Positions 17,498 through 27,351 are shown, counted from the first letter of the stretch. The stretch is DNA of 64,000 nt from Verrucomicrobiaceae bacterium UBA7681 (GCA_002482965.1 DLGZ01000065.1:172165-236164); one strand, 5' to 3'. Numbers and translations: made by a program. Notes: generated from the letters alone by a model not told the origin.

Positions 17498-19108
17498 ATG
17501 CTTACCATTCGCGACGTCACCAAGACTTTCAATGCCCGCACGCTGTTTAGCGCTGCATCCATGACCATCAACTATGGGGAGCGGGTGGCGCTGGTGGGGC
17601 CGAATGGGGCGGGAAAATCGACGTTGTTTTCGCTGATTTTGAAGACGGACACTCCGGATGCGGGTGAGGTGATCCGGGATGAGTGGACGACGGTGGGATT
17701 CTTGCCGCAGGAGAGTGAGCCGGTGGGTGAGGAGACCGTTTTGGAAGTGGCTACGGGCAAGGCGGGGGAAATTGAGGCGCTGGAGAAGGCGCTGAGTGCC
17801 TTTGAGGAGGCGGGGGATGTTTCCAGCCCGGAGTATTTTGAGGCGCATGCGAAGCATGATGCGCTGCAGGACCCGCAGACAGAGGCGAAGGCGAAGCGCA
17901 TCCTGAAAGGGCTTGGCTACAAGGAGGAGGATTTCGCACGGCCGGCGCGTGAGTTTAGCGGTGGGTGGGTGATGCGTGCGCATATGACGCGGCTGCTGGT
18001 GATGGAGCCTGATCTGCTGCTGCTGGATGAGCCGACGAACCATCTGGACCTGGGATCGCTGATGTGGTTCCGGAATTACCTGAAGAACTACCCGGGGGCG
18101 CTGCTGATCATCTCGCATGACCGTGACTTCATGGATGAGCTGGTGCAGCAGGTGTATGAGATCGAGGAGGGGAAGCTGCAGTCGTACCAAGGGAACTACA
18201 GTGACTACCTGAAGCAGCGCGAGGAGAACTACGAGCGTGCGATGCAGTCGTACAAGAATCAGCAGAAGGAGATCGAGGCGATTCAGGATTTCATTGACCG
18301 GTTCCGATCGGTGGCGTCGAAGGCGTCCCAGGCGCAGAGCCGTGAGAAGCAACTGGCGAAGATGGACAAGCTGGACAAGCCGCGGCCGCTGCGGAAGGGC
18401 TTCCGCTTTAATTTCCCGCAGCCGCAGCGGAGTGGGCAGCGGCTGATCGCGCTGAATGACATTCATCAGGCGTACGGGACGAAGCAGGTGTACTCGGGGC
18501 TGGACCTGGAGGTGGAGCGTGGGGAGCGGACGGTGCTGGTGGGGCCGAACGGTTCGGGCAAATCGACGCTGATCAAGATTCTGGCGGGCGAGGTGCCGTT
18601 TCAGAAGGGTGAGCGCAAGCTCGGGACGAATGTGAAGCTGGGGTATTTCTCGCAGCATCGGGCGGATACTTTGGACCCGGACTGCAGTGTGCTGGAGGAG
18701 CTGAAGCGTGTGGCGCCGGAGCTGCGTGAGGATGAGGCGCGGAGCATTCTGGGCTCGTTCCTCTTTAAGCGTGAGGACGTGCACAAGAAGTGCCGGGTGC
18801 TGAGCGGTGGTGAGAAGAGCCGGGTGAACCTGGTGAAGTTTCTGGTGGATCCGCCGAACCTGCTGCTGATGGACGAGCCGACGACGCATCTGGACATCTG
18901 GGCGATCGAGGGGCTGATTTTGGCGCTGCAGAAGTTTGAGGGGACGCTGGTGTTCATCAGCCATGACGTGCATTTTATTCGGTCGCTAGGGACGAAGGTG
19001 CTGCACATTGTGGATGGGAAGGTGACGGCGTTTGCGGGGGACTATGATTATTACCTGCAGAAGACGGGTGCGGAGGAGAATGCGCGGGCGGCGGTGGTGG
19101 CGGGGTGA
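17498..19108 (+). CDS. ABC-F family ATPase (ribosome-associated type)
   Basis: A 536-residue soluble protein with two ABC domains and no membrane segments. Domain 1 has Walker A LVGPNGAGKSTLFSLI, signature EFSGGWVMRAHM and Walker B LLLLDEPTNHLD; domain 2 has LVGPNGSGKSTLIKIL, LSGGEKSRVNL and LLLMDEPTTHLD. Between them lies the P-site tRNA-interaction linker, rich in charged helices (KNQQKEIEAIQDFIDRFRS). ABC-F proteins act on the ribosome to relieve stalling or protect against antibiotics. The signature of domain 1 is degenerate (FSGGW), as in several YbiT/YheS-like members. Apparently monocistronic. Confidence 0.92.
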   Translation: MLTIRDVTKTFNARTLFSAASMTINYGERVALVGPNGAGKSTLFSLILKTDTPDAGEVIRDEWTTVGFLPQESEPVGEETVLEVATGKAGEIEALEKALSAFEEAGDVSSPEYFEAHAKHDALQDPQTEAKAKRILKGLGYKEEDFARPAREFSGGWVMRAHMTRLLVMEPDLLLLDEPTNHLDLGSLMWFRNYLKNYPGALLIISHDRDFMDELVQQVYEIEEGKLQSYQGNYSDYLKQREENYERAMQSYKNQQKEIEAIQDFIDRFRSVASKASQAQSREKQLAKMDKLDKPRPLRKGFRFNFPQPQRSGQRLIALNDIHQAYGTKQVYSGLDLEVERGERTVLVGPNGSGKSTLIKILAGEVPFQKGERKLGTNVKLGYFSQHRADTLDPDCSVLEELKRVAPELREDEARSILGSFLFKREDVHKKCRVLSGGEKSRVNLVKFLVDPPNLLLMDEPTTHLDIWAIEGLILALQKFEGTLVFISHDVHFIRSLGTKVLHIVDGKVTAFAGDYDYYLQKTGAEENARAAVVAG

Positions 19109-19512
19109 TGCCGGAGAGACGGAAATTGTAAACTGAGAACTGAAAACTGAGAATTGCAAATTGGCCAGAGGGGAATACGTGGCGGGGCTGCTGGAGAATA
19201 GGTCGGATAGGGCCTATGGGACTGAGAGGAGGGGCGGTGGCTAGGTGCCGCGTTCGAGGGATACGTGGTGTGCGTGAGCTGATGCGGCCTGCGGAAAGCG
19301 GTAGCTGCGCGACCGCAGTCCAAATGGGGAAGGCCTAGCTTTGAGTGTTTTTGACACACTCGGAGACGGGCGGGCTGTCGCCACACCCATCCTACGGGCA
19401 GTCTGCTGACTGCCGGGAACCGCACACGGAGTGTGCGGACTACTTCACGCTGGGCTGGCGGTAGCCTGTCGAGCGCATGGTCAGTTTCCAAGCCAGTTGC
19501 GGCGCAACTGGA
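19109..19512. other. Intergenic, hairpin-rich
   Basis: Between the convergent ABC-F and kinase genes there is no gene. It holds near-tandem words AACTGAGAACTGAAAACTGAG (split here as AACTGAGAACTG and AAAACTGAGAA) at 19131-19154 and a pair of perfect hairpins described separately, which could act as a bidirectional terminator. Confidence 0.6.
19397..19438. repeat. Two adjacent perfect hairpins
   Basis: GGCAGTC-TGCT-GACTGCC (19397-19414) is followed five bases later by CCGCACAC-GGA-GTGTGCGG (19420-19438). Both stems are perfect. There is no U tract, so they look more like a REP-like intergenic element than a simple terminator, though they sit between convergent genes where termination is needed. 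Confidence 0.6.
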
Positions 19513-22500
19513 CTACTTTGGGAGGGCGGGGACGAGGAGCTTGGCGCGGGCGGCGGCGTCGCGGTCTTTGGGGCGGTAGCGGAGGAGTTCGCGGGCGGCG
19601 GCGGGGGAGCCTTGCTGTTTGAGGGAGCCCAGGTATTCATCGAAGGACTGGCGCTCGAAGGGGGAGAGGGGGCGGGTGGCGGCGGTGGCGAGGAGCCAGC
19701 GGGCCCAGGTGACGGCGGTTTCTTCGCCTTTGGCGGGCGTTTTGGGGATGTCTGCGACGGCGGCTTCGTAGTCGTCGAGCGAGACTTCTTCGATGTTGCC
19801 TGCTGGTGTCAGATGGAGGCGGGCGAGGCCTTCGGCGAACTTGAGGAACCACTCGGGCAGGGTGGTGGCTTTGGGCGGCATGGCGGCGCTGAAGAAACCG
19901 TGGCCGGCGACGCGGAAGAGGACGCTGGTGCCGTCGTCTGAGACGCGGGCGACGACGATGCCATCTTCATCGTTGCTACTGCGGGGGGTGTCGCGGATGC
20001 CGGGGGTGAGGGCGTCTCCGGTACGCAGATCCCAGACGCGGAGTTCGCCTTCATCGGTGACGGTGACGAGGCGCTGATCATCGGGGCTGATCGCGAGGAC
20101 GGGGACGTAGGAGCGATGCTTGATGGTGACGATGTTTTGGCGGGTGGCGATATCCCAGATGCGCACGGCGCGATCGCGACCGGAGGTGATGAGGAATTTT
20201 TCATCCTGGGTGAGGGTGACGGCACCGACTGCGGGGGGATGATGGAAGGGCTTGCCGATGGGCTTGAGCGTTTTGGCATCGTAGATGAAGACGGTGCCGT
20301 CGGGATCGGCGGCGGCGTACATGGTCTTTTTGCGATTGGCGCCGCCGGCTTCGGAGTAGCGGAGCTGCTCGGGTGAATTGTCCGGGCCTTTGATGCGGGT
20401 GATGAGGTTTTTGTCGAGGATATCGACGAATTTGCGGCCGGACATGCGCTCATGGATGTCCCAGACCTGGACGAAGGGATTTCCGCTGGGAGCGAGGACG
20501 AGGAGGGAGCCGTCGCGGGTGAATTTGGCATCCTTGACGGCGTATTCGACGTGGGAGGAGAGGAGTGAGCCGGTCTGAATGTCGAAGACGCTGACATCGC
20601 CGTGTCTGGAGACGGTGGTGATGAGGCTGGTTTCTGCGGCGGGCATGGATTTGATGATTTCGCCGTCGTGCATGCGGGGGGGAAAGCGAAGCTGACCGGT
20701 GCTGAGATTCCAGATGTGGACGTAGCCGCCGCCGTCACCGACGACGACGGACTGGCCGTCGGCACTGAAGGCGAGCGAGGTCACGGAGGACGGATGCGCG
20801 AGAGGGGCGAGCACTTCGCCGCCATTGCGGAAATTGCCGACGAAGACGTCGCCTTTGTTCATGCCGAGGGCGATGAGCTCGTGCACGGGCTCGATGGCGA
20901 CGTGGAGGAGGCCTTTGTCCACTTCGATGGGATCGCCCACGGGCTGACCGAGGCGGAGATCCCAGGTGGTGGCGGCACCGTCGGCGCCCTGGGAGTCGAT
21001 GAGGCTGCCGCTGTAGATGGAGGCGGCGAAGACGCCGTCGTAATCGACCGCGATCTCGCCGACGACGCCTTTTTGCTTCATGACGACGGCGGGTTCCTGG
21101 GGATTGCGGAGGTCCCAGAGGTGGATGGCGCCCATGTCGGCGGCATCGACTTCGCTGCCGGCGAGGAGCTTGGTGCCGTTGCCGGAGAAGGCGATGCAGG
21201 TGACGAGATTGGGCATGCGCGGCTGGAGGTTGCGACGCTTGCCGTCTTTGAGGGTCCAGAGTTCGACGTTGCCGTCATCGCGGGCGACGACGATCTGCTC
21301 GCCATCGGGGGTGATGTCGAGGCAGGTGATCTCAATGCCGGGGGGGACGGGGTGGTCGGTGCGCTCGCCGGTTTTCATGTCCCAGACGGAGATGACTTCA
21401 CGCCGGGGGCCCGGTGGGGTGCCGGGTGCGGGCTTGATTTTGGGCTTGATGAAGGAAGCGGCGACCACTTTGCCGGCGACACGACTGACGGCGACCTTGG
21501 CGGCGTCCACGGCCCCGTCCGGCAGGGACAGGGGGGCGGTGTCCGGACGGATGAGGTGAACGTTGGCCAAGAGCGAGAGCAGATTGATGGAGGAGAGTTC
21601 GTTCGAGGGATCGGTGCGCAAGGAGCGGGCGAGGTAGGCGACGGCGTCATTGTACTGACCGCGCTCGGTGAACTGACGGGCCATCTGCTCGTCGGAGCGG
21701 CTGAAGGATTTTTTGAGGTTTTCGCGGCCGAGTTCGGCTTCGATGCGGTTGCGCTCGGCTTTGACGTACAGGGCGGTGCTGGTGATGCCGCCGATGAGGA
21801 CGGCGAGGGAGATGGCGATGGCGGCGGCGACGCCGACACGATGGCGGCGCACGAACTTGGTGATGAGATAACGGCGGCTGGGCGGACGCGCGGTGATGGG
21901 CTCGAAGCTGAGGTAGCGGGTGATGTCGTCGGCGAGATCGTCGGCGCTGCCGTAGCGGCGGTCGGGGTCACGTTCGAGGGCCTTGAGGGCGATCCAGTCG
22001 AGGTCTCCCTGAACGGCGGGCTCGATGGTGGAGGGCTTGGGGGGATCTTTTTCTGCGAGATCGCGGAGGAGGACGTGGATAGGCTTGGCTGCGACGTCGG
22101 CCGGGGTGATGAGCGGGCGGCCGCAGAGGAGTTCGAAGAAGACGCCGCCGAGTGCGTAGACGTCTGAGCGGGTATCGACATGCGAGCTGCCGTTTTCGAT
22201 CTGTTCGGGGCTGATGTAGCCGGGGGTGCCGACGAGTTGATCGACGCCGGTGGCAATGGTGTGGCCTGAGCCTTCGCCTTCGAGGACCTTGGCGATGCCG
22301 AAGTCGATGACCTTGGGGACGGCCTTGCCGGCTTCGTCCATGACCATGATGTTGCCGGGCTTGATGTCGCGGTGGATGATGCCCTTTTGATGGGCGTGAT
22401 TCACGGCGCGGCAGACGGGGATGAAGAGGGCAAGGCGCTGGCGCAGATTGAGATCGTTCTGCTTGCAGTAGCTGGTGATGGAGCGGCCTTTCACGAGCTC

Positions 22501-23196
22501 CATCACGAAATAAGGGGCACCGATGTCTGTTTCACCCGCGTCGAGAATGCGGGCGATGTTTGGATGCTCCATGATGGCGAGCGTGCGCTGCTCGATGGCG
22601 AAGCGGCCGAGGATGTCTGAGGAGGTGACGCCGGCCTTGACGATCTTGATGGCGACGATGCGGTGAATGGGCTTCACCTGCTCGGCACGATAAACGACGC
22701 CGAAGCCGCCTTCGCCGAGCTTGTCGAGCAGGCGGTAGCGATCGCCGATCCAGCCGTCATTGCCGGTGAGGGACTCCATGTGGGAGCGCGGCTTGGACGT
22801 GGTGCCCATGGAAGCCATGGAGCTGGCGGTGGCGGCAGGCAGGCCACCGTGGCTCTGCATGGTGGAGGCGCCGGGGAGAGTGGCTGCACCGGGGAGTGTC
22901 GCGGGTCTGCCGGTGGGGATGGCGATGGTTTGATCTTCGGGACCGAGGGTGATGTTGCCGGTGTCGGGAAGTGAAGAGGGACGACCTGCGCCCATCGTCG
23001 CGGCAGGCAGGCTGCGGCTTGGATTTGGGATGGCGATGGTCATGTCCTCAGGGCCGAGGGTGATATTGCCTGTGGGCGGCTCTGCGGCGGGCTTCGGCGG
23101 GGAGAGCGGTTTGTCGGGCTTGAGATTGGGAATCGCAATGGTCATGTCCTCCGGCCCGAGAGTGACCATTCCCGTCGGTGTCTCTGCGGGTGGCAT
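19513..23196 (-). CDS. Transmembrane Ser/Thr protein kinase with WD40-type propeller
   Basis: About 1227 residues from MPPAETPTGMVTL (23196); an open frame continues up to 23331 and a longer form is possible. Order of parts: N-terminal low-complexity region with three repeats of TG(M/N)(V/I)TLGPED(M/Q)TIAIP; a PknB-type kinase domain (GEGGFGVVYRAEQ, catalytic HRDIKPGNIMV, DFGIAKVLE, activation loop VGTPGYISPEQ); a single membrane helix (VGVAAAIAISLAVLIGGIT); a short coiled stretch with TPR-like AVAYLARSL; then about 14 WD40-like blades (motifs such as SVWDMKTGE, IHLWDLRNPQE, RVWDLRTGDAL). This plan (Hank's kinase plus extracellular or periplasmic propeller) is common in Planctomycetes and Verrucomicrobia. 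The kinase is divergent from the gene at 23409. Target unknown. Confidence 0.9.
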   Translation of the reverse strand: MPPAETPTGMVTLGPEDMTIAIPNLKPDKPLSPPKPAAEPPTGNITLGPEDMTIAIPNPSRSLPAATMGAGRPSSLPDTGNITLGPEDQTIAIPTGRPATLPGAATLPGASTMQSHGGLPAATASSMASMGTTSKPRSHMESLTGNDGWIGDRYRLLDKLGEGGFGVVYRAEQVKPIHRIVAIKIVKAGVTSSDILGRFAIEQRTLAIMEHPNIARILDAGETDIGAPYFVMELVKGRSITSYCKQNDLNLRQRLALFIPVCRAVNHAHQKGIIHRDIKPGNIMVMDEAGKAVPKVIDFGIAKVLEGEGSGHTIATGVDQLVGTPGYISPEQIENGSSHVDTRSDVYALGGVFFELLCGRPLITPADVAAKPIHVLLRDLAEKDPPKPSTIEPAVQGDLDWIALKALERDPDRRYGSADDLADDITRYLSFEPITARPPSRRYLITKFVRRHRVGVAAAIAISLAVLIGGITSTALYVKAERNRIEAELGRENLKKSFSRSDEQMARQFTERGQYNDAVAYLARSLRTDPSNELSSINLLSLLANVHLIRPDTAPLSLPDGAVDAAKVAVSRVAGKVVAASFIKPKIKPAPGTPPGPRREVISVWDMKTGERTDHPVPPGIEITCLDITPDGEQIVVARDDGNVELWTLKDGKRRNLQPRMPNLVTCIAFSGNGTKLLAGSEVDAADMGAIHLWDLRNPQEPAVVMKQKGVVGEIAVDYDGVFAASIYSGSLIDSQGADGAATTWDLRLGQPVGDPIEVDKGLLHVAIEPVHELIALGMNKGDVFVGNFRNGGEVLAPLAHPSSVTSLAFSADGQSVVVGDGGGYVHIWNLSTGQLRFPPRMHDGEIIKSMPAAETSLITTVSRHGDVSVFDIQTGSLLSSHVEYAVKDAKFTRDGSLLVLAPSGNPFVQVWDIHERMSGRKFVDILDKNLITRIKGPDNSPEQLRYSEAGGANRKKTMYAAADPDGTVFIYDAKTLKPIGKPFHHPPAVGAVTLTQDEKFLITSGRDRAVRIWDIATRQNIVTIKHRSYVPVLAISPDDQRLVTVTDEGELRVWDLRTGDALTPGIRDTPRSSNDEDGIVVARVSDDGTSVLFRVAGHGFFSAAMPPKATTLPEWFLKFAEGLARLHLTPAGNIEEVSLDDYEAAVADIPKTPAKGEETAVTWARWLLATAATRPLSPFERQSFDEYLGSLKQQGSPAAARELLRYRPKDRDAAARAKLLVPALPK

Positions 23197-23408
23197 GAAC
23201 TTCGCATCCTTGTTTTCCGAGGATGGTGCGGGTTGGGCCGGGTCAGGATTCACGAGGGAAAAAAGGGAAAGACAAAGGCACTGTTTCAGAGAACCGGGTT
23301 GCGGGCAAGCCTTGTAAGCGGAGAGAAGCAAAAAGGTTGAAGCCTTTCATTTCTTTATGTTTGCTTGCAGACATCTTCTGCCAGCAAAGTTTCCCTACGT
23401 ACATTCCA

Positions 23409-24593
23409 ATGACCCCGCAACTAGGCTACATCTCCCACGGCAGGCTCTATCTCAAATCGATCGACGGCGGCGAAGAGGAGATTGTGTCGGAATTCAGCAG
23501 CAATCTGAAGAAGCGGCTGCAGAGCGTGCAGGACCGGCAGGGCTTTCGCGGAGGTGGCAGTGGCGCGGGGTTTATGCGGGGAGGAATGCCAAGTGCAGAA
23601 CCCGCCAGTGTGGAGGACACTTTTCACAGCGAGTTTTCCTGTGCAGGGAGTCAGGATGGACACATTTGCTATGCGATCGATGCGAATGAAGTCCGTGCCC
23701 TGTTTGAATACGATCCGGGCGAAAAGTACGAACGTCGACTTCTGCATGGACCGAAGCATCGTTTCAGTTCGATTTCCACGCGCCGAAGTGAAGACAAGCC
23801 CGAATGGCTGCTGGCGGCCGCGCAGGACCATGGGGTGAGCCGCATCTGCCTGTTCAAACCTGAAGCGGGCGGTGGCGGGCTGATGGAACTCACCGAAGGA
23901 GACTCGCTGGACACTTTTCCTGTTTGGGAGCCGGGCACGGCGCGGTCTTTGGTCTATCAAACGTGTGGAATCGCCCGGCAGGCGAACACCCATGCGTGGG
24001 CAGGGCTGGGACCGGCGGAATTGCATCGTTTGAATCTGGATTCTGGAGCGATGGAAACCGTGGCGGAAGACGGGCGGTTTGATTTTCTCTGCCCTTCGTA
24101 CTCACCTGAGGGAACGCTGTATTATTTGCGCAGGCCGTATGAGCCGTTTCATACGCCGTCGTTTTGGAACATCCTGAAGGACATCGTGCTGTTTCCCTTG
24201 CGGATGGTGAGGGCTATTTTCGGTTTTTTGAATGTCTTCTCGATGTTGTTTTCGGGGAAGCCTTTGCAAACAGCGGGCAAACCGCCGCAACCGCAGACGG
24301 CTGATCCCAAGGCTGTTTTCCTGCATGGGCGCTGGGTGAACATGGAGAAGGCGATGCGGCATGCGGCCCAGGATGAGATCAGCAACTTTGTTCCGCGCAA
24401 CTGGCAGCTCATGCGGCATTTGCCCAATGGTGACGCCAAAGTGGTGTGCGAAGGAGTCATGGCCTATGCGGTAGGCGCGAACGAAACGGTCTATTTTTCC
24501 AACGGCTCAGGTGTTTTTGTGCAGAAGGACGGAAGCTCCAAACCTGAAAAGGTGAGTGATCGGAAACTTGTGACGTCGCTTTTTGTGATGTGA
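23409..24593 (+). CDS. Propeller-like protein with a central membrane segment, unknown
   Basis: I start at MTPQLGYISHGRLYLKSIDG (23409) because the longer frame upstream crosses the divergent promoter and looks non-coding. The 394-residue product has repeated beta-strand-like segments resembling TolB/WD-type blades (GHICYAIDANEVRALFEYD, SRICLFKPEAG, LYYLRRPYEP, VYFSNGSGVF) and one hydrophobic stretch (about 250-285, FPLRMVRAIFGFLNVFSMLF). A Gly-rich patch (FRGGGSGAGFMRGGMP) lies near the N-terminus. No signal peptide. No family recognised. Divergent orientation from the large kinase suggests a shared regulatory region and perhaps a shared pathway. Confidence 0.7.
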   Translation: MTPQLGYISHGRLYLKSIDGGEEEIVSEFSSNLKKRLQSVQDRQGFRGGGSGAGFMRGGMPSAEPASVEDTFHSEFSCAGSQDGHICYAIDANEVRALFEYDPGEKYERRLLHGPKHRFSSISTRRSEDKPEWLLAAAQDHGVSRICLFKPEAGGGGLMELTEGDSLDTFPVWEPGTARSLVYQTCGIARQANTHAWAGLGPAELHRLNLDSGAMETVAEDGRFDFLCPSYSPEGTLYYLRRPYEPFHTPSFWNILKDIVLFPLRMVRAIFGFLNVFSMLFSGKPLQTAGKPPQPQTADPKAVFLHGRWVNMEKAMRHAAQDEISNFVPRNWQLMRHLPNGDAKVVCEGVMAYAVGANETVYFSNGSGVFVQKDGSSKPEKVSDRKLVTSLFVM

Positions 24594-25038
24594 CCGTGAA
24601 TGGTGCTGCGCTGTTATAGCGGTTCGCAAAACTCATTTCCGTTTAGCGGGCTGCTTCTTTCTCGAAGATCGTGGGCTTCGACGGCGGCTGGTTGAGGACA
24701 ACCAGCCCTACCAGCGATGGGCATGCGAGCGCCCAGCGCGAGGTAGGGCGGCATGTCCTCAAGCCGCCGCCGAGCGTCTCCAAGCTCGCTTTCCGGAAAT
24801 CAGTTTCGGAAAATGCTATATACCACCCACAGTTGAAAAGGGGACTCGGAGCGGTTGTGGTGAAATTCGCCTGGCATCCAGCGAACCCAGCCCCCGCCTT
24901 TCGATATTCCAAGGACGGCGCACCTTTTTCAGCGCCCGCGACGCCGCAGACCCGAAACTTCGGCCCCGACACAGCGGTGCCCTACCAGCCCTGCTGCATG
25001 CGCCGCGCATGCAGACGCATTTTCAATTGCGCGTGGTA
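24594..25038. other. Intergenic with long imperfect palindrome
   Basis: No gene seen in this 445-base gap at the left edge of the metal-resistance island. It contains the imperfect inverted repeat listed separately and a small perfect palindrome GCATGCGCCGCGCATGC near 24997-25014. Base composition is unlike the flanking coding sequence, so it may be a junction between core and island. Confidence 0.5.
24680..24771. repeat. Long imperfect inverted repeat
   Basis: Left arm 24680-24712 (GACGGCGGCTGGTTGAGGAC then AACCAGCCCTACC) pairs with right arm 24742-24771 (GGTAGGGCGGCATGTCCTCA then AGCCGCCGCC) with few mismatches, spacer about 29 bases. It could fold to a stable hairpin at the RNA level, or be a MITE-like remnant at the island edge. 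Confidence 0.6.
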
Positions 25039-27351
25039 TTACTTGAACTGGCGCAGGCGGAGGCTGTTGAGGATGACTGAGACGCTGCTCAGGGACATGG
25101 CGACGCTGGCGATCATGGGATTGAGCAGCCAGCCGGTGAAGGGATACAAAATGCCGGCGGCGAGGGGGATGCCGAGGCCGTTGTAGAGGAAGGCGAACAT
25201 GAGGTTCTGGCGAATGACCTTCATGGTGGCGTGGCTGAGGGCGAAGGCTTGATGCAGGGCGCGGAGATCTCCTTTCATCAGCGTGACGGAGGCGCTTTGG
25301 ATCGCGACTTCGGTGCCGGTGCCCATGGCGATGCCGACATCGGCGGCGGCGAGAGCGGGTGCGTCATTGATGCCGTCACCAGCGAAGGCGACGTGGCGGT
25401 CTTTGCCGCGGGCTTGGTAGACGTGGAGCAGCTTTTCCTTGGGGGAGACTTCGGCGACGACTTCATCGATGCTCAAATCTTTTGCGACGCGCTGCGCGGT
25501 GGCGAGGGAGTCGCCGGTGATCATCTGCAATTTCAAACCGAGCGCGTGCAGGGTGGCTATGGCTGCCGGGGCGGAGTCTTTGATTTTGTCTTTGATGGCG
25601 ATGAGGCCGAGGGGCTTTTCATTGAGCACGACGACCACGACGGTGCAGCCTTCCTCCTGCAGTTTCATCGAGTGTGCGTGGCACTCGGCGCTGATGAAGA
25701 CGCCGTTCTTTTTCAAGAACGCTTCCTGACCGATGAAGACCTCGCTCTCACCGACATTTCCCAGTACGCCGCTGCCGGTGATGGACTGAAAACCGGTGAC
25801 GGCGGCGATGGGGATGTTGCGCTCCTTCGCGGCATTCACGATGGCGGTGGCGAGGGGGTGCTCGCTCATGGACTCGACGGCGGCGGCACAGGCGAGCAGA
25901 TCGCGGGCGGAGAGACCGGGGAGAGGGTATATTTCGGTGACTGACGGTTTGCCCTCGGTCAGCGTGCCGGTCTTGTCGAGCAAGACGATGTCGATGTCGT
26001 GGAGGCGCTCGAGGGTCTCGGCGTTTTTGATAAGCACGCCGAGTTGTGCACCGCGACCGAGACCGACGGTGACGGCCATGGGTGTGGCGAGGCCGAGCGC
26101 GCAGGGGCAGGCGATGATGAGAACGGCAACCGCGTTGACGATGGCGTGCGCGAGCCTTGGTTCTGGCCCGAGCCACATCCACAGAGCGAAGGTGAGCACG
26201 GAAACCGCCAGCACTACCGGCACGAAGATGCTCGCGACTTTGTCGGCGAGACCTTGAATAGGCGCACGACTGCGCTGGGCTTCGACCACCATGTTGACGA
26301 TTTGCCCGAGTAATGTGTCGCTGCCGACACGCTCGGCGCGCATGACGAAACTGCCAGGGCCGTTGACCGTGCCGCCCGTCACATTGTCGCCAACCTTCTT
26401 CTCCACTGGCAGCGGCTCGCCGGTGATCATGGACTCCTCCACGTTGGAATGACCTTCGACCACCGCGCCGTCCACAGGCACCTTGTCACCGGGCACGACA
26501 CGCAACAAGTCGCCGACTTTTACTTGATCGAGCGGGACTTCCTTATCACCGCCTGCCACGACTTGTCGGGCCGTCGGTGGCGCGAGATTCAGCAACGCTT
26601 TGATGGCGCTGCCCGTGCGACTGCGGGCGCGGAGTTCCAGCACCTGACCGAGCAACACGAGCACGACTATCACCGCCGCTGCTTCAAAGTAGATGTCCAC
26701 CATGCCGTGCATTTGAATGGACTCTGGAAACACCGATGGGGCTAGCATCGCCACCACACTGAAAGCATAAGCCGCACCCACGCCGAGCATGATGAGCGTC
26801 CACATGTTGAAGTGACGCGTGATCAACGAACGCCAGCCTCGGCGGAAGAACGGTGCTCCTGCCCACAACACGACCGGCGTGCTAAGAATGAACTGCGTCC
26901 AGCGCGACTCCGCGCCCATGATCCAATGCGGTGCGCCGGAAAAAAGATGCGCCATTGCAAGCAGAAACACGGGCACTGTGAGCAGCGCACCAATCCACAT
27001 GCGCCGCGTCATGTCCGTGAGTTCGGCGTCATCCTCTTCGGCTCCTGCCGTGCCTGCTTTGAGCACGAGAGTCATGCCGCACTTCGGGCAATCACCTGGA
27101 TGATCCTGCTCGATTTCAGGGTGCATCGGACAAGTGTAGATCGTTGTCGCCGCCGTCCTCCAAGCAGGATTGCGCTCCAGCGCCATGCCGCATTTCGGAC
27201 ACTCGCCGGGCTTGTCCGATTCCACGCCAGGACACATCGGGCAAAAGTATTTCGCCGCCGCTGATGGCTTAATATCGCTCTGATGATGATTGTGACCGCC
27301 GCAACAATCGTGCTTCTCAGCAGGTGCAGGATGAGTTTTTTTTTCGTTCAT
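25039..27351 (-). CDS. copA: Cu(+)/Ag(+)-type P1B ATPase with two heavy-metal-binding zinc-ribbon-like domains
   Basis: A 770-residue metal-exporting ATPase. The N-terminus is His/Cys-rich (HDCCGGHNHH) and carries two HMBD modules (CPMCP...CPKCGM at about 38-56 and CPMHP...CPKCGM at about 74-92) instead of classical HMA domains. The P-type core follows: eight membrane helices, the CPC transport motif (IIACPCALGLATP), phosphorylation site DKTGTLTEG, the SEHPLA motif of the nucleotide domain and GDGINDAPAL. CPC plus the helix-8 pattern (MxxSS: MSLSSVSV) indicates monovalent copper or silver. It is the last gene of the island's minus-strand array, 54 bases after the YHS-G6PD gene. Confidence 0.93.
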   Translation of the reverse strand: MNEKKTHPAPAEKHDCCGGHNHHQSDIKPSAAAKYFCPMCPGVESDKPGECPKCGMALERNPAWRTAATTIYTCPMHPEIEQDHPGDCPKCGMTLVLKAGTAGAEEDDAELTDMTRRMWIGALLTVPVFLLAMAHLFSGAPHWIMGAESRWTQFILSTPVVLWAGAPFFRRGWRSLITRHFNMWTLIMLGVGAAYAFSVVAMLAPSVFPESIQMHGMVDIYFEAAAVIVVLVLLGQVLELRARSRTGSAIKALLNLAPPTARQVVAGGDKEVPLDQVKVGDLLRVVPGDKVPVDGAVVEGHSNVEESMITGEPLPVEKKVGDNVTGGTVNGPGSFVMRAERVGSDTLLGQIVNMVVEAQRSRAPIQGLADKVASIFVPVVLAVSVLTFALWMWLGPEPRLAHAIVNAVAVLIIACPCALGLATPMAVTVGLGRGAQLGVLIKNAETLERLHDIDIVLLDKTGTLTEGKPSVTEIYPLPGLSARDLLACAAAVESMSEHPLATAIVNAAKERNIPIAAVTGFQSITGSGVLGNVGESEVFIGQEAFLKKNGVFISAECHAHSMKLQEEGCTVVVVVLNEKPLGLIAIKDKIKDSAPAAIATLHALGLKLQMITGDSLATAQRVAKDLSIDEVVAEVSPKEKLLHVYQARGKDRHVAFAGDGINDAPALAAADVGIAMGTGTEVAIQSASVTLMKGDLRALHQAFALSHATMKVIRQNLMFAFLYNGLGIPLAAGILYPFTGWLLNPMIASVAMSLSSVSVILNSLRLRQFK

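Noticed and set aside
17279..18973. 564-codon minus-strand frame opposite the ABC-F gene
   Set aside because: Arg/Leu/Gln-rich shadow; both ABC signatures and Walker motifs are on the plus strand.
20602..22167. 521-codon open frame on the plus strand through the kinase gene
   Set aside because: Antisense shadow of GC-rich coding sequence; rich in Gly, Asp and Val with no motifs, while the minus strand shows a full kinase domain.
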